64,000 bases of DNA from Tetracentron sinense (lineage: Eukaryota; Streptophyta; Magnoliopsida; Trochodendrales; Trochodendraceae), in contig CM026551.1 of assembly GCA_015143295.1 (NCBI GenBank), positions 18,776,543 through 18,840,542 on the forward strand, given 5' to 3'. Both the position numbers and the translations under genes were made by a program. The notes beneath the pieces were generated by a model, which searched no databases, was not told the origin of the DNA, and saw only the letters and a program-made list of their open reading frames with translations. The stretch's first letter is position 1, and each line of letters starts with the position of its first letter. Shown in pieces: positions 10,974 through 20,745 of this stretch.

Positions 10974-11703
10974 GGGTGCTGCTATGAGCACACCAATACT
11001 TGAATACCAAATGTATAATTACTTACTGCACACCATTAAAATGTAATAAATTCTATGAGGACACAAAAAGGTAAAAAATTACTTACAAAATCCTTCATTA
11101 TACACCATTCTAAATTTAAAACTATAAAACATGATAATTCATTATTCTTTGGTGGACCCAAACCCAACTGAAGGTTTAATAATTTGGTATCAAAGGAATA
11201 TACTCAACTGCTTATATATTGCACCCCCAATTTGTGTGTGTTAAAGAGCTTGCAACAAAAGATCGTAGGAAACTCAACGTTGAAAGTGGTATGGAGGGAA
11301 TCAAATTATTTGAAAATGACCAATAGAATGTTCATCTCAAAATAAAGAGCATAGAGAAGCTGCTTATTACTGAGAAGTTATTGCAAAATAAAGTAACTTC
11401 ATAAACTCAACTAGAATGAAATAAAATCGACAAAAAGATACCAATAAATGACAAAAAATTTGGTTTGATAAGCTTACCATAGTTTGTGTTTCTACAACTC
11501 AATGATTCTCTAAAGTTAAGTTAAGAAGGGCTAGGCAGGTTCATTCTTAGATTCTTACATGGAGAAGATGTGGTTAGAAGAGGGTTTAAGGGTTTGGGGG
11601 TATAAGTGCTCATAGACCAGTTATTTTTAAAAAAAAGCAAAGTTGTTTTTTTTTAAAAAAAGGTGTCCAACCAATAAATATAGGTGTGCTCGTAGCAACA
11701 CCC
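10974..11703. mobile_element. Non-autonomous DNA transposon, 730 bp, perfect 8-bp TSD
   Basis: The left end is GGGTGCTGCTATGAGCACAC and the right end read inward is GGGTGTTGCTACGAGCACAC, matching in 17 of 20 positions. Both sides are flanked by TTTATATT (10966-10973 and 11704-11711). No transposase frame is inside. An 8-bp duplication fits hAT, but the terminal sequence is not a typical hAT end, so I leave the superfamily open. Confidence 0.85.
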
Positions 11704-12360
11704 TTTATATTCAAAAGGTTATTTAAACAAATGATTCTATTGAATTTTAGATGCCTCATTACATTGAACCATAGCCCATAGGGTTTATGTATATATAAAG
11801 TTGAAATGTGTCTAAAGATAGAAACTAAAGTCAATAAAATCTAATCTAAATCTTTGGTTAATGCTAATCAAAGATTGTGATTGAGATACATTATCGATAG
11901 TGATACAGTGTATCTCACCCACATTAATAAGCTATGCCATATTTTTATTACCCTCTTGCAATTGCATAGTCTATTGAAGGAGCATGCAATTGTTTACAAA
12001 TGTTAGCCCTTGATCTTCATTAATATTTACGATTTGTTGATGAATGATCAGAACATCCAACAGTGCTTACTAGTGGTCACTGTCAATCTATAAAGTCTAT
12101 CTTTATTGCATTCCACTCATTTATGAGTTTATCGGAGCCGGTTGTCCACTAAATCAGGCTACCATGAAGTCCTCCTAGTAGCACAAAGTAGTATCAGATG
12201 AGTTGAAGAAAAACTCCCAATGGATTGGTCTTCGATAAATAAAAGAAAATAGAAAATCGAGAGGCATTAGTGTAAAAATTGAGTGGGTGTAGAGGGATGA
12301 AGGATGTAAGGTTTTTATTTAAAAATAATAATAATAAAAAAATTCACGCCCAACGGGCAG

Positions 12361-12575
12361 AAAATAAATAAAAAGAAATTGGGTGCCAAAACACCCTTTC
12401 TAGGCCCCAATAATTTGGTTGCTGCACTTCACAGCTTTTAGGATTGTTCTCTCCTTTTTTATTTTTTTTGGTGAAAATAAATAAAAAGAAATTGGGTGCC
12501 AAGACACCCTTTCTAGTCCCCCAAAAATTTGGTAGCTGCCCTACTTCACAACTTTAGGATTGTTCTCTTTTTTTT
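12361..12575. repeat. Tandem duplication, period 113 bp
   Basis: AAAATAAATAAAAAGAAATT begins at 12361 and again at 12474, each followed by GGGTGCCAARACACCCTTTC and ending in TTTAGGATTGTTCTCT and a T run. The second copy abuts the SINE tail. Confidence 0.85.
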
Positions 12576-12915
12576 GGTAACAAGGGTGTCCGCCCGTGAC
12601 TAATCCCCTGGGGCACATGTATACCCCTCCACCCGCATGCGCCTTGGGCAAGATAGGATAAATCCCTAACCGTATATTTGGTTGCTGAGAAAATAAGTAA
12701 AAATATGGAAAAGAAAATAAAATTGGACAAAATGCAACTAACAATTGTATTAGAAATCTAAAATTTTCTTTTCTTTTCTATGTTTTCACCTATTTTCTCG
12801 GCAACCAAACATAGCATAAGGGTTACCAACAAGGGAAAGGGAATCAAACTCAAAACCTCTGCTTCATGGGCGTGGTCCAGACCATCAGTCTGTCCCTAGA
12901 CCACTGGTTATCACT
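12568..12915 (-). mobile_element. Au-like SINE, split by a MITE
   Basis: Read on the minus strand from 12915, a tRNA-like head has an A-box-like CAGTGGTCTAGGG and a B-box-like GGTTTTGAGTTTGATTCCC. Then come CTTGTTGGTAACCC and, after the inserted MITE, GGGATTAGTCACGGGCGGAC and ACACCCTTGTTACC and an A tail (T run 12568-12575 on the plus strand). About 200 bp remain without the MITE, matching the length and 3' end of plant Au SINEs. The B box has drifted from GGTTCGAATCC, so it is probably not transcribed. Confidence 0.6.
12670..12816. mobile_element. Tourist-like MITE (147 bp) inside the SINE
   Basis: The left end CCGTATATTTGGTTGCTGAG and the inverted right end TGCTATGTTTGGTTGCCGAG pair, with TAA on both sides (12667-12669, 12817-12819), the PIF/Harbinger target. 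The same family recurs at 62490-62840. Confidence 0.75.
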
Positions 12916-14310
12916 TCATTAGTCAGAGTCTGATAAAGTATCCATGCAACTTCATCACTCAGAGTCTGTCCCCAGACCTTTGCAGTTCCATATGTAGTTG
13001 ATATTAGAATCTTAAAACCACAAATAAATTCACCCACATTATACATATTCCTAGAACTCTTTTTTGTACAATATTTTTAAATGGGGACTCTTGTTGAGTT
13101 GTTTTATGAAGGGATGCTTTGTAGATGGTTGTAGTGCTGAAGAGATTAACAAATGGGGCTTTGCAAATTTCACCTATTACTCCTTCAAAGTAATCATTCT
13201 CCAGTCTCAAAATGCTTCTGCTGCTGTTGGACACTAGTCATCACTTCTTCTCATTGTACAGTTGTACACACAATTTATCAATAGTTTCATTGCTAAATAC
13301 TGTCAGCTGTATTGATCTTAATGTCTTCTGTTTATTTTTTTAAATGATACTTAATAATCATGTTTATGGATAAATTTTTTGGAGGACTATTTACTAGGGC
13401 GTTGTTAGTCAATATGCAAAAGTTGTGAGCGTCTCAAAGACGATGATAATTGATAAGTGGTGCTGCTAGAAAGTTCTAAACATGCATTTACCACTTTGTT
13501 TCATTTAAATTCACTTTTACTATATAAATAAAATACTGTTAATCCTGTATTTCTACTCCAAGTCCGCATCAGTCTAAACAACATAGGGCACACAAAATAT
13601 AAAAAAAAAAAAATTCATATTTCAAGTGCTAAACATTTCATATGTTGTCTGTCAGCTTTGTGTTCATCCTGCCACAACGGTTAGGCGAGGACTTTTAGCT
13701 GCTAAACGAGGACTATTATTAAAGTGCAGATACACACTACAGAAGAGCAGGTTGATGCTATTGGTGAGCCCCAACCCTTGTTGATATATTTCTATGTATC
13801 TGAGTTGGATATCAGATGCTTCTGCATGCTTGGGATTACCTATATTGACATGATACAATACCTTGATACCGTTACTACATGAATACATGACACCATTTTG
13901 TTATATCTTGTAGAATTATTGGTATTTTAATATTGGTTGATCATATGAATTATGAACAAAAAATCTCAAGACTTAAAGACCAATGATCAAGAAAGGAAAA
14001 AGAAAAGAAATCAAAATTCTTAACCTAAGAAACAAAAAAATAAACTCACAGTATCATCATGTTAAATGAATGTATATCTGTATCTGGTCTTGGATTTCAT
14101 GGAATGCCTGTTTGTATCCATGCTCCCCATATCTGATTATATCTATGTCTAAATCTGGACATGCTAACCAGCTAGATAGCTTTGTTTTTGGTTTCTGAGT
14201 TGACTGCTAGAAAGGGGAATTTTTTTTCTTGGGGGAAGATAAGCTATCTTGTACTATTGTAGTTTGAAATATTCTTAAGTTTAAGTGCTAACTTTGCTAG
14301 CTATTTACTA
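12916..14310. other. Intergenic, no gene seen
   Basis: Mixed AT-rich DNA. I see no convincing coding exon. CAGAGTCTGTCCCTAGACC and CAGAGTCTGTCCCCAGACC words recur near 12887 and 12960. Confidence 0.5.
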
Positions 14311-14712
14311 CATGGTTCAAAAACCCGAAAGCTCGACTCGACTCGACTCGAAAGTTAGCCGGGTCGAGTAACTCAGAAAACTCTAAAAAACTCGACTCGG
14401 TCCAACTCGGAATATATATGTATTAACTTGAAAAACCTGGGTTAAAAAAACTCAAAGTAAGCTGGTTTTATAGCCTCAAATCTATAAATTAAATTTAACA
14501 GAACCCATAGTAGTTTGTCTTTGTAGACCCAAAAAAATATGATGCAAAAATAGTATGACGTTTAAGTTGACGTTTAAAAAAATGATAAAAATACCCCTCC
14601 GTGACTCGACCTAGTTCGGCGAATCGTAAAACTCGGCTCGACTCGACTCGACCGAGTCACCCGAGTAACTTGGCCGAGTTACTCGGGTGACTCACCAAGT
14701 TTTCGAACTATG
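14311..14712. mobile_element. Word-rich TIR element (CGACTCGA type)
   Basis: The ends are CATGGTTCAAAAACCCG and, inward from the right, CATAGTTCGAAAACTTGG. Flanks ATTTACTA and ATTTGCTG (14303-14310, 14713-14720) differ only by two A/G transitions, so an 8-bp duplication is likely. Both arms are filled with CGACTCGACTCG and GAGTTACTCGGG words, while the middle is ordinary AT-rich DNA. No coding frame. Confidence 0.6.
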
Positions 14713-15540
14713 ATTTGCTGTTTATTCACCAAATAAAGGGCACTAAGCTATGTTGTCTACCCGTATTTATCTCCATCCTTGACATATTATAATTCAAAAT
14801 TTCCAACATTCAATCTTCTTTTCTTTCATATTATGCTAATTTTTGTTAATTTATAATTATGGTATGCAAATTCTTTTCGACTCATTAAGAAAAGAGAAAA
14901 AGAAAGGACACTCATTCAACTTGTCTGATTTCTGCATTAGTTTTTGAATTGATGCTGTTTTTTTTAATTGGTAATCAAACATGATACATCTACTATGACA
15001 GGAAACAAAATCAGAAGCGGAGTTTACAATGAAGTAGACTCAACTCAAGGGAACTATAACTTCTACAACTATGAGAGCTATTCTAAAAGCTGAAATGGGC
15101 TCTAGACTCGAACCTACACTCAGCTTAAGAGCACACCCACATACATGCCTTGTTGACGAGCCGCACAACACAGAGTCTAATCCGCACGACATTGACATTG
15201 TAGAGAATTGAGTATTCTCAAATACACTCTCTTGTTTCTTGAATTGATGCAGGTGTTTTAGAGTGCTGATACTATATGAGATCCAGTTGTTAATGATCCT
15301 TTGGCATTTAATATCATTAAAACGTGTTTTTTTATTCCTTCTTAACAAACTTGGTTATTGAAGACTCTATTGCAAGTAGTCTGAAGAAATTAGTAAATTA
15401 CCCAATCTGATTCTGTTGATGGGAAAATTTTCTGTGGTTGCAATAATCTCAACTTTGTTAATGAGGTCAAGAATCCAGGTTCTGTTTGGATGTCATTATT
15501 TACATTGAGAGTTGTGTTAATTTTTCTTTACTGTCAATAG
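14713..15540. other. Intergenic, no gene seen
   Basis: No supported gene. A 102-codon minus-strand frame at 15040-15348 shows no family resemblance that I recognise. Confidence 0.5.
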
Positions 15541-15802
15541 ATTTGGGTCTTTTATTAATGTTTGTGATGATTCTGAAGAGGTGTCCCTAGCTGCACAGGA
15601 GTTCCTTGAATCTTTATTCACATTGGGTGAGAAACATCTTATAGAACATGGGGTTGCTGAAATCTTTAGCAGGTACCCTTCGTCTAATCGTCTCTAGGGA
15701 GAGTTACTAAGTCATGTTCCGAACAGGCTCATTGAAAAGCTTCCGAAGTGTGAGGAGTCCACTAGAGTTCAAAATGCAAAGTTTTATCGGAAGGGTCAAT
15801 GA
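15541..15802 (+). pseudogene. TTI1-like (TELO2-interacting protein 1) gene relic, two exons
   Basis: After an acceptor-like TTTACTGTCAATAG, 15541-15672 reads FGSFINVCDDSEEVSLAAQE followed by FLESLFTLGEKHLIEHGVAEIFS. A GT...AG gap of only 54 bases (15673-15726) joins in frame to RLIEKLPKCEESTRVQNAKF and a TGA at 15800-15802. As I recall them, plant TTI1 proteins (HEAT-repeat partners of the TEL2/TTT complex) have a SEEVSLAAQEFLE...AEIF block followed by RLVEKLPK. Only about 67 residues of a protein of more than 1000 are present, and neighbouring exons are not found, so this is most likely a transposed gene fragment. The surviving splice sites suggest it came from genomic DNA and not from mRNA. 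Confidence 0.5.
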
Positions 15803-16148
15803 AGAGTAGAAAACGCAAAAGAGGGTTTCAAAAGTTAGTTTTGTTTAGGGGGGTTTAAAAGTAGGATTTTTCTTTCCTCTCATATATTATTTATTACCTA
15901 CAACAAGGAGACTTAGAGAGCTTCATTTTGGGGAAAATGGGTTCAATCGGAAATGGGGTTTATTGAATTTTCTCAACCCTAAATTGGGCGAGATGGAGAT
16001 GAAAATGGATCATCTGAAAAATCACTTGCTATATTTCCACAGATTAAAAGTAGTCTATCAAACATGAAAATGATCCATGAAAATGAAAAATAAAACACTT
16101 AAAACCCTAAGAAGAAATAGAGTTACCCATGATGAGGATTGTTGAACC

Positions 16149-16556
16149 CTAGTCGTCGCCGTAGGGACGGAAGCGGTAACGCTCTCGATAGGGAGCATTG
16201 AAGAAGAGATCGGCCTCGAACCACTTGGGGTAGCGAACCAGGTCTCCTTCCACGAACCTCATGAAGCGTTTGCTTCCCTCGGGAACCACTCTCACTTCGC
16301 CTTCCTCTATATAGACAAGCTGGTCCACGTGCCAGTCCCACGCTAACCGGCACTTTCCGGTCTTCCAAGACGACCACCGTGAAACACCAAGCTCCGTCAA
16401 TCTCTCCGGCGACGCCCTCCGTTCAACCCTCACGTTGTACAGCTCCTCCAATGGCTTCTCCATCCTTACCATCACCATACTCGCTCTTCTTCTTCCTCCT
16501 CCATTGCCATTTATGGGAATGAAGCTCAAGCTCAGACCTGCTATCGCGCTCACCAT
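16149..16556 (-). CDS. DUF861 cupin (RmlC-like) protein
   Basis: An intact single-exon gene for 135 residues. Residues about 38-130 are a small cupin of the DUF861/Cupin_3 family, the fold also used in ureidoglycine aminohydrolase: GVSRWSSWKTGKCRLAWDW (57-75), VDQLVYIEEGEVRVVPEG (78-95), RFVEGDLVRYPKWFEADLFF (100-119) and a YRERYRFRPYGDD end. The HxH metal motif of classic cupins is replaced here by WDWHVDQ, which appears to be normal for this plant subfamily, so metal binding and catalysis are uncertain. Residues 1-30 are rich in S, G and R and lack acids, consistent with a plastid transit peptide; Met27, Met29 and Met32 are alternative starts. I chose the first ATG because it gives this leader. 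Biochemical role unknown. It is transcribed in the same direction as XPO1, whose stop codon lies 2.26 kb upstream. Confidence 0.88.
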   Translation of the reverse strand: MVSAIAGLSLSFIPINGNGGGRRRASMVMVRMEKPLEELYNVRVERRASPERLTELGVSRWSSWKTGKCRLAWDWHVDQLVYIEEGEVRVVPEGSKRFMRFVEGDLVRYPKWFEADLFFNAPYRERYRFRPYGDD

Positions 16557-16634
16557 CGCTTCTTCTCTCTACTGCTCTGCTCTGTTCTGCCTGCAAAACC
16601 CAAACCGCTCTCTGTTTCTTCTTATCTTCTTTTT

Positions 16635-16643
16635 TAATATATG
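16635..16643 (-). promoter_or_regulatory. Candidate TATA box of the cupin gene
   Basis: On the minus strand CATATATTAAAA lies about 80-90 bases upstream of the cupin ATG, a usual spacing for a short 5' UTR. Pyrimidine-rich sequence separates it from the start codon. Confidence 0.45.
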
Positions 16644-16660
16644 TGGCATTTATGTAATTA

Positions 16661-17460
16661 TAGAGGGAAATCGAAAACGGACCCCAGTGACCTCATTGGT
16701 CCAAAGCCCCTTTTTAACCATCCATCCATGAACTTTGGTTAACCCCCTAGGGTTAAGCAATCTAAATCTAATAATGGGTTTTATTAAAAACAAAAAACTT
16801 AAATTACTAATTTTAATTTACTTAAGCTTAACCATTGTTAAATAGGGCTTAAAAAGGACACGAGACACTTGGGTCAGCCTCACTTCTCAGGACTGAATTG
16901 TAAAAGGGCAGTGATTAGCACACCACGCATTAGACTATGTAGTCTAATGTCATGGCCACGTATTCCTTTTAACGATCTTTTAACTATGGTTAAGCTTAAG
17001 AAAATTAAAGTTAATATTTTTATTTTTTTTAGCTTTTTAAAAAGGGCAAGTGATTAGCACACCCCACATTAGACTATGTAGTCTAATGCCGTGGCCATGT
17101 AACCCTTTTAACAATCCTTTAACTATGGTTAAGTTTAAGAAAATTAAAATTAAAATTTTTACTTTTTTGGTATCTAAAAATCAAGATTGCTTAACCATAG
17201 GAGGGAGTGAAAGTTAACTACAGTTCATGTGTGGTAAAAAGGAGGGCGTTGACCAATGAGGACCGTACATTAAACTATATAGTCTACTGCTGTAGTAAGT
17301 TAAGTATTTCCCTTTTAAAAATTGAGGTTAGAGTGCTTAACCTCAGGAGTGAGTGAATCTTAATTACAGTTGAGATGCCGTAAAAAGAGGGCATTGACCA
17401 ATAAGGACTGCACATCGGACTAAATAGGCTAATGTGACAGTAAGTTAAGTATTTCCCTTG
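16661..17460. repeat. Fold-back repeat complex next to the cupin promoter
   Basis: The left arm (GGGAAAT ... CCTCATTGGTC ... CCCTAGGGTTAAGCA, 16664-16760) matches the inverted right arm (17330-17457: GGGAAAT ... CCTTATTGGTC ... CCTGAGGTTAAGC). Inside are two direct copies about 139 bp apart (starting 16911 and 17050), each with GTGATTAGCACACC, the palindrome ATTAGACTATGTAGTCTAAT and TTTAACTATGGTTAAG. Two more related pieces start near 17230 and 17365. It looks like nested copies of one MITE family. A related piece occurs at about 23825-23945. Confidence 0.6.
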
Positions 17461-18430
17461 CGAAAAAGCGTGTGCAGTGCTCCATAATTACACTCCCGTA
17501 TTCTCCAGTTCAATTTTAAACTCAGGTGTAACAATCTGAGCTACCGAGCTCATTAAATGACAAAATTGTCCTTACGAGATGATGTTATTATGGACACTAG
17601 CGGGTGGCACATGTGATGCACGTGAGAGTGATGGGAAGGAGTTAACCACAATTAATAAGAGATAAAAGGGATACATGTTAACCCGTGAAGTTAAACATTA
17701 AATCAAAGTTTTGTTTTATCTAAGGATAGTTTGGGAATACGAGAAAAATCAGGCTACGCCTGCCTCTTGTATTATAATAGTATTATGGACATTATTAGTC
17801 AGAGTTTAGACTTTGGATACTCACAATGTACCATTGGAGCCGCTGGAGCAAGCGCCGGGGGGTTGGTGTAGTTACTCTATTACTCTTCTTTTGCAAATGC
17901 TAGCTAGACCTCAGTTCTTGATAGCATCAAAGGGATCCCAACTAGACTCTTTGATTAGTGCAATGTCAAGGCTGAGGGTTATCAGGGTTCCCAAGAACTC
18001 TTAACAGAGTGCTGCAGGGCAGGGCCCTCAGACATTGACCCTTTGAAAATTAATTTAATGGCATTTTATTCTCCAAAGCAAAATTATACAAGACTTTTAT
18101 CTCTTTTTCTCCCTCAAAATTCTGTTCTTAATCAGTTTTACTTCACTTGGCTGGTTTAGTCAGAAAAAGAAAATAAAATGAAAAGCTTCGATGATTTTAA
18201 CTTTACGGTACCCTTATAATACAAATAATAAGAAGAAAGTTATCTAGCAACTGAAGATTGTTAATCCAAGACATTCTTTTTGGGGGTTAAAATTAATCCA
18301 AGACTTTAGCCCAGACAGAGATAATAAGATGGGGAATTTTCAACCAATGGCAAGATATATTATAACTTAAGCAGAAACAAACATCTGCAAACCCGCTGGA
18401 GTTAGTATACATTACACGGATGTTGAATCA
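17461..18430. other. Intergenic; one exon-like stretch
   Basis: Mostly unremarkable. 17813-18004 on the plus strand reads as 63 codons with a protein-like composition (EQAPGGWCSYSITLLLQMLA and then SQLDSLISAMSRLRVIRVPK, stop). I do not recognise the family. It could be a terminal exon or a gene fragment. Confidence 0.3.
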
Positions 18431-18818
18431 CCAATCAATCTGAAAGTCATCCCAAACAGTCACATTCCACATTCCACATTCCATCCTTCGTCGTGTCTCC
18501 AAGCACAAAAGACAAACGTCAGGATGTATTCTGGAGAGTCACACAATGACTCACTATATCTCTACATTAGCGCCAAAATACCCTACACCCAGCCAAGAGC
18601 CATCCCCCACTGTCCTGCAAGTATCACCAGCAGTCACAGGCAGCCATTGTGCCAAGGTGGCGCCTCCACGATTCAGACCTAAACTAACGAAAATTTGGGG
18701 GAAAAAAGAGAGCGCTGATCTGGTCATCAAAATAGAAAACCTGGTAATCGATTGAAGGCGCCCTCCAAGACTCCAGGGCGTCAACCAATGAAATTAGGGC
18801 TACTTCAAGATTTCGGAT
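18431..18818 (-). other. XPO1 3' untranslated region (extent estimated)
   Basis: This lies directly after the XPO1 TAG and has the more balanced composition typical of transcribed plant sequence. I could not fix the polyadenylation site; it may extend to about 18360. Confidence 0.4.
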
Positions 18819-20745
18819 CTATGAGTCCACCATCTCATCTTGTAGCTCATTAGGGGCAATGAGCCCCGGAATAGTAAGCATCCGTTGACGCTCTCTTTCT
18901 CTCTGAGCTGCTGCCTCTTCTGCATAGAGATCTTTGTTGTCCTGCACAAGAGTTGAGCATTAAAATGAAACCATTCATCTGATCTGACCAAAGATAAGTA
19001 GGTAAGAGCAATAGAGTTCATTCCAGTTAACTTTGCTAAATCATTGAAACAGAATCATCTGATCCTCATTATCATAAGCGTCCTAATAATGTTTGGGAAT
19101 TAGCCATCTTAACCTCCACTTCAGGATCAGAACTTTCAACTTAGTTTTCTTCAACAGCAGAAACTAGGACAATGTGCAAAAGAAAAAGGTGGTCTAAAAA
19201 TCTGAAAAGGGAAACCAAAATACATTAAAAAGTTAAGAATCTAATGATTGTCCAATTGCACGGCTTTGGGTTATTGCTAATCTAAGAGGTAGTCCACTTG
19301 GGTCAAATTATTCAATTTTTTCTTCTTCATAGTACCACTTAGGTCAATATGGTCATGCTCATGTGTCTATGGAATTATCATGAAGAAAAAAAGTCATCCA
19401 TCGAGGCAAAACACTTGAAATCTCAAGAAAACCGCATCACAGTGCATCATGGATAAAAACAGATGTTATATCCAAAGTCAACCAGACAGTGCAAGAATTA
19501 TTTATATGCCAAGATGTGTTACCTGAGCTGAGAATTCTTTTGATTGCACAAGAAAGTCACGGATGTGATTCTTAAATGTCGAGAGGTCATTTCTCGACTC
19601 AAACAACCCATTTACAAACTGAGTGACCTGCAGAAGTTGGCTTGCTCAATCCAATGATATACAAAGCGGAAGAAATGCTAAGACTTAAACCTACCTCTGC
19701 TGTTGTCATATTGGGGAACGATGTGCCCAAAAGTTTTATGGTGTACTCACGAACAAAAATAGAGTTATTTGGATATGTATAAGGAACCGTAACTACATCC
19801 CACAGCGGCTCAGTCAAAGACCCAGCATCCACCTGAAAGTGCATCAAACAGTATTAGTGATCTTGGTCCTGAATAAAGCTAACAGAACAAATTGCATACT
19901 AGGATTTATTACCAGGCAAAACAACTGCTGCAGCACTAACACATGCAGCTTGAATCCGGGTTTATGAAATGTGTCTGTTAAAACGGCAAAAATCTCTTGC
20001 TTGATCGTCAAAAAGTACGTCCGGTGGAATTGATTACAGAACTCAGAAGCCTTCAAAATGACACAAAGAAGGGTAAGGAACCAACATGTCCTAAATTAGT
20101 AAATGCTGGGAATAAGACATCCCACCTTAAAATTATTAAGCATCTCCAATAAAAGGTTGAGTCCAGTTTCAGCAATGTTCCTTTCAGTGTGCCGAAAAGC
20201 CCATATGATAGAGTCCATCACAAGCTTCAATTGCTGCTGGTGTGGAACAACAATATACAAAAAAAAATAAAAAATTAGCTAATCAAAATAGGGAAAAAAA
20301 TGGTATGCATATATGTTACAAGCGGCGCCCGGTGTGGGGGGGGTGTGGGGGGAAGAATATATAACACCATAATGATTATGCACAGGCAAATGCACTTAAT
20401 AGGTCATTTGGTGATGCCGTGTCTACAAACACCAACTAGTCAGAACAAGGTTTAAGTGAGGGTATTAAGTTTAAAGACCAACCTGACTTGACAACCTAAT
20501 CAATGCAGGAAAACAATGTGTCGCAATAGCACGGAGTAAGGAAAAGAATTTGAGGCGATGCTCAGGGTAATCTTCAAAATTCTTAGTAATCATCTGCAGA
20601 AATGACGATTTGAGACATCAGCTGGAAAACTAAGGCAGAAATAGAAGAATGACTTTATTAAAAACCTGAAATCCTCACCTCAAGTGTGCACTCAAAAATG
20701 GCTTCAAATATGCGAGGCACATCTTCTGTCATTACACCCTTGTAC
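18819..20745 (-). other. XPO1: XPO1 exon cluster 6 (exons w24-w30 and stop)
   Basis: w24 20679-20745, w25 20483-20593, w26 20126-20233, w27 19913-20050, w28 19695-19832, w29 19523-19627, w30 18819-18941 with TAG at 18819-18821. They code for [20 protein letters not shown] through the C-terminal region to [28 protein letters not shown]. For w26 two acceptors are possible (CAG|CAG); I chose the inner one because SSQ-QLKL keeps the family length. Introns here are short, unlike in the rest of the gene. Confidence 0.93.

Noticed and set aside
12810-12915. A tRNA gene
   Set aside because: A/B-box-like words are present but cloverleaf arms and a proper B box are missing; it fits the head of a SINE.
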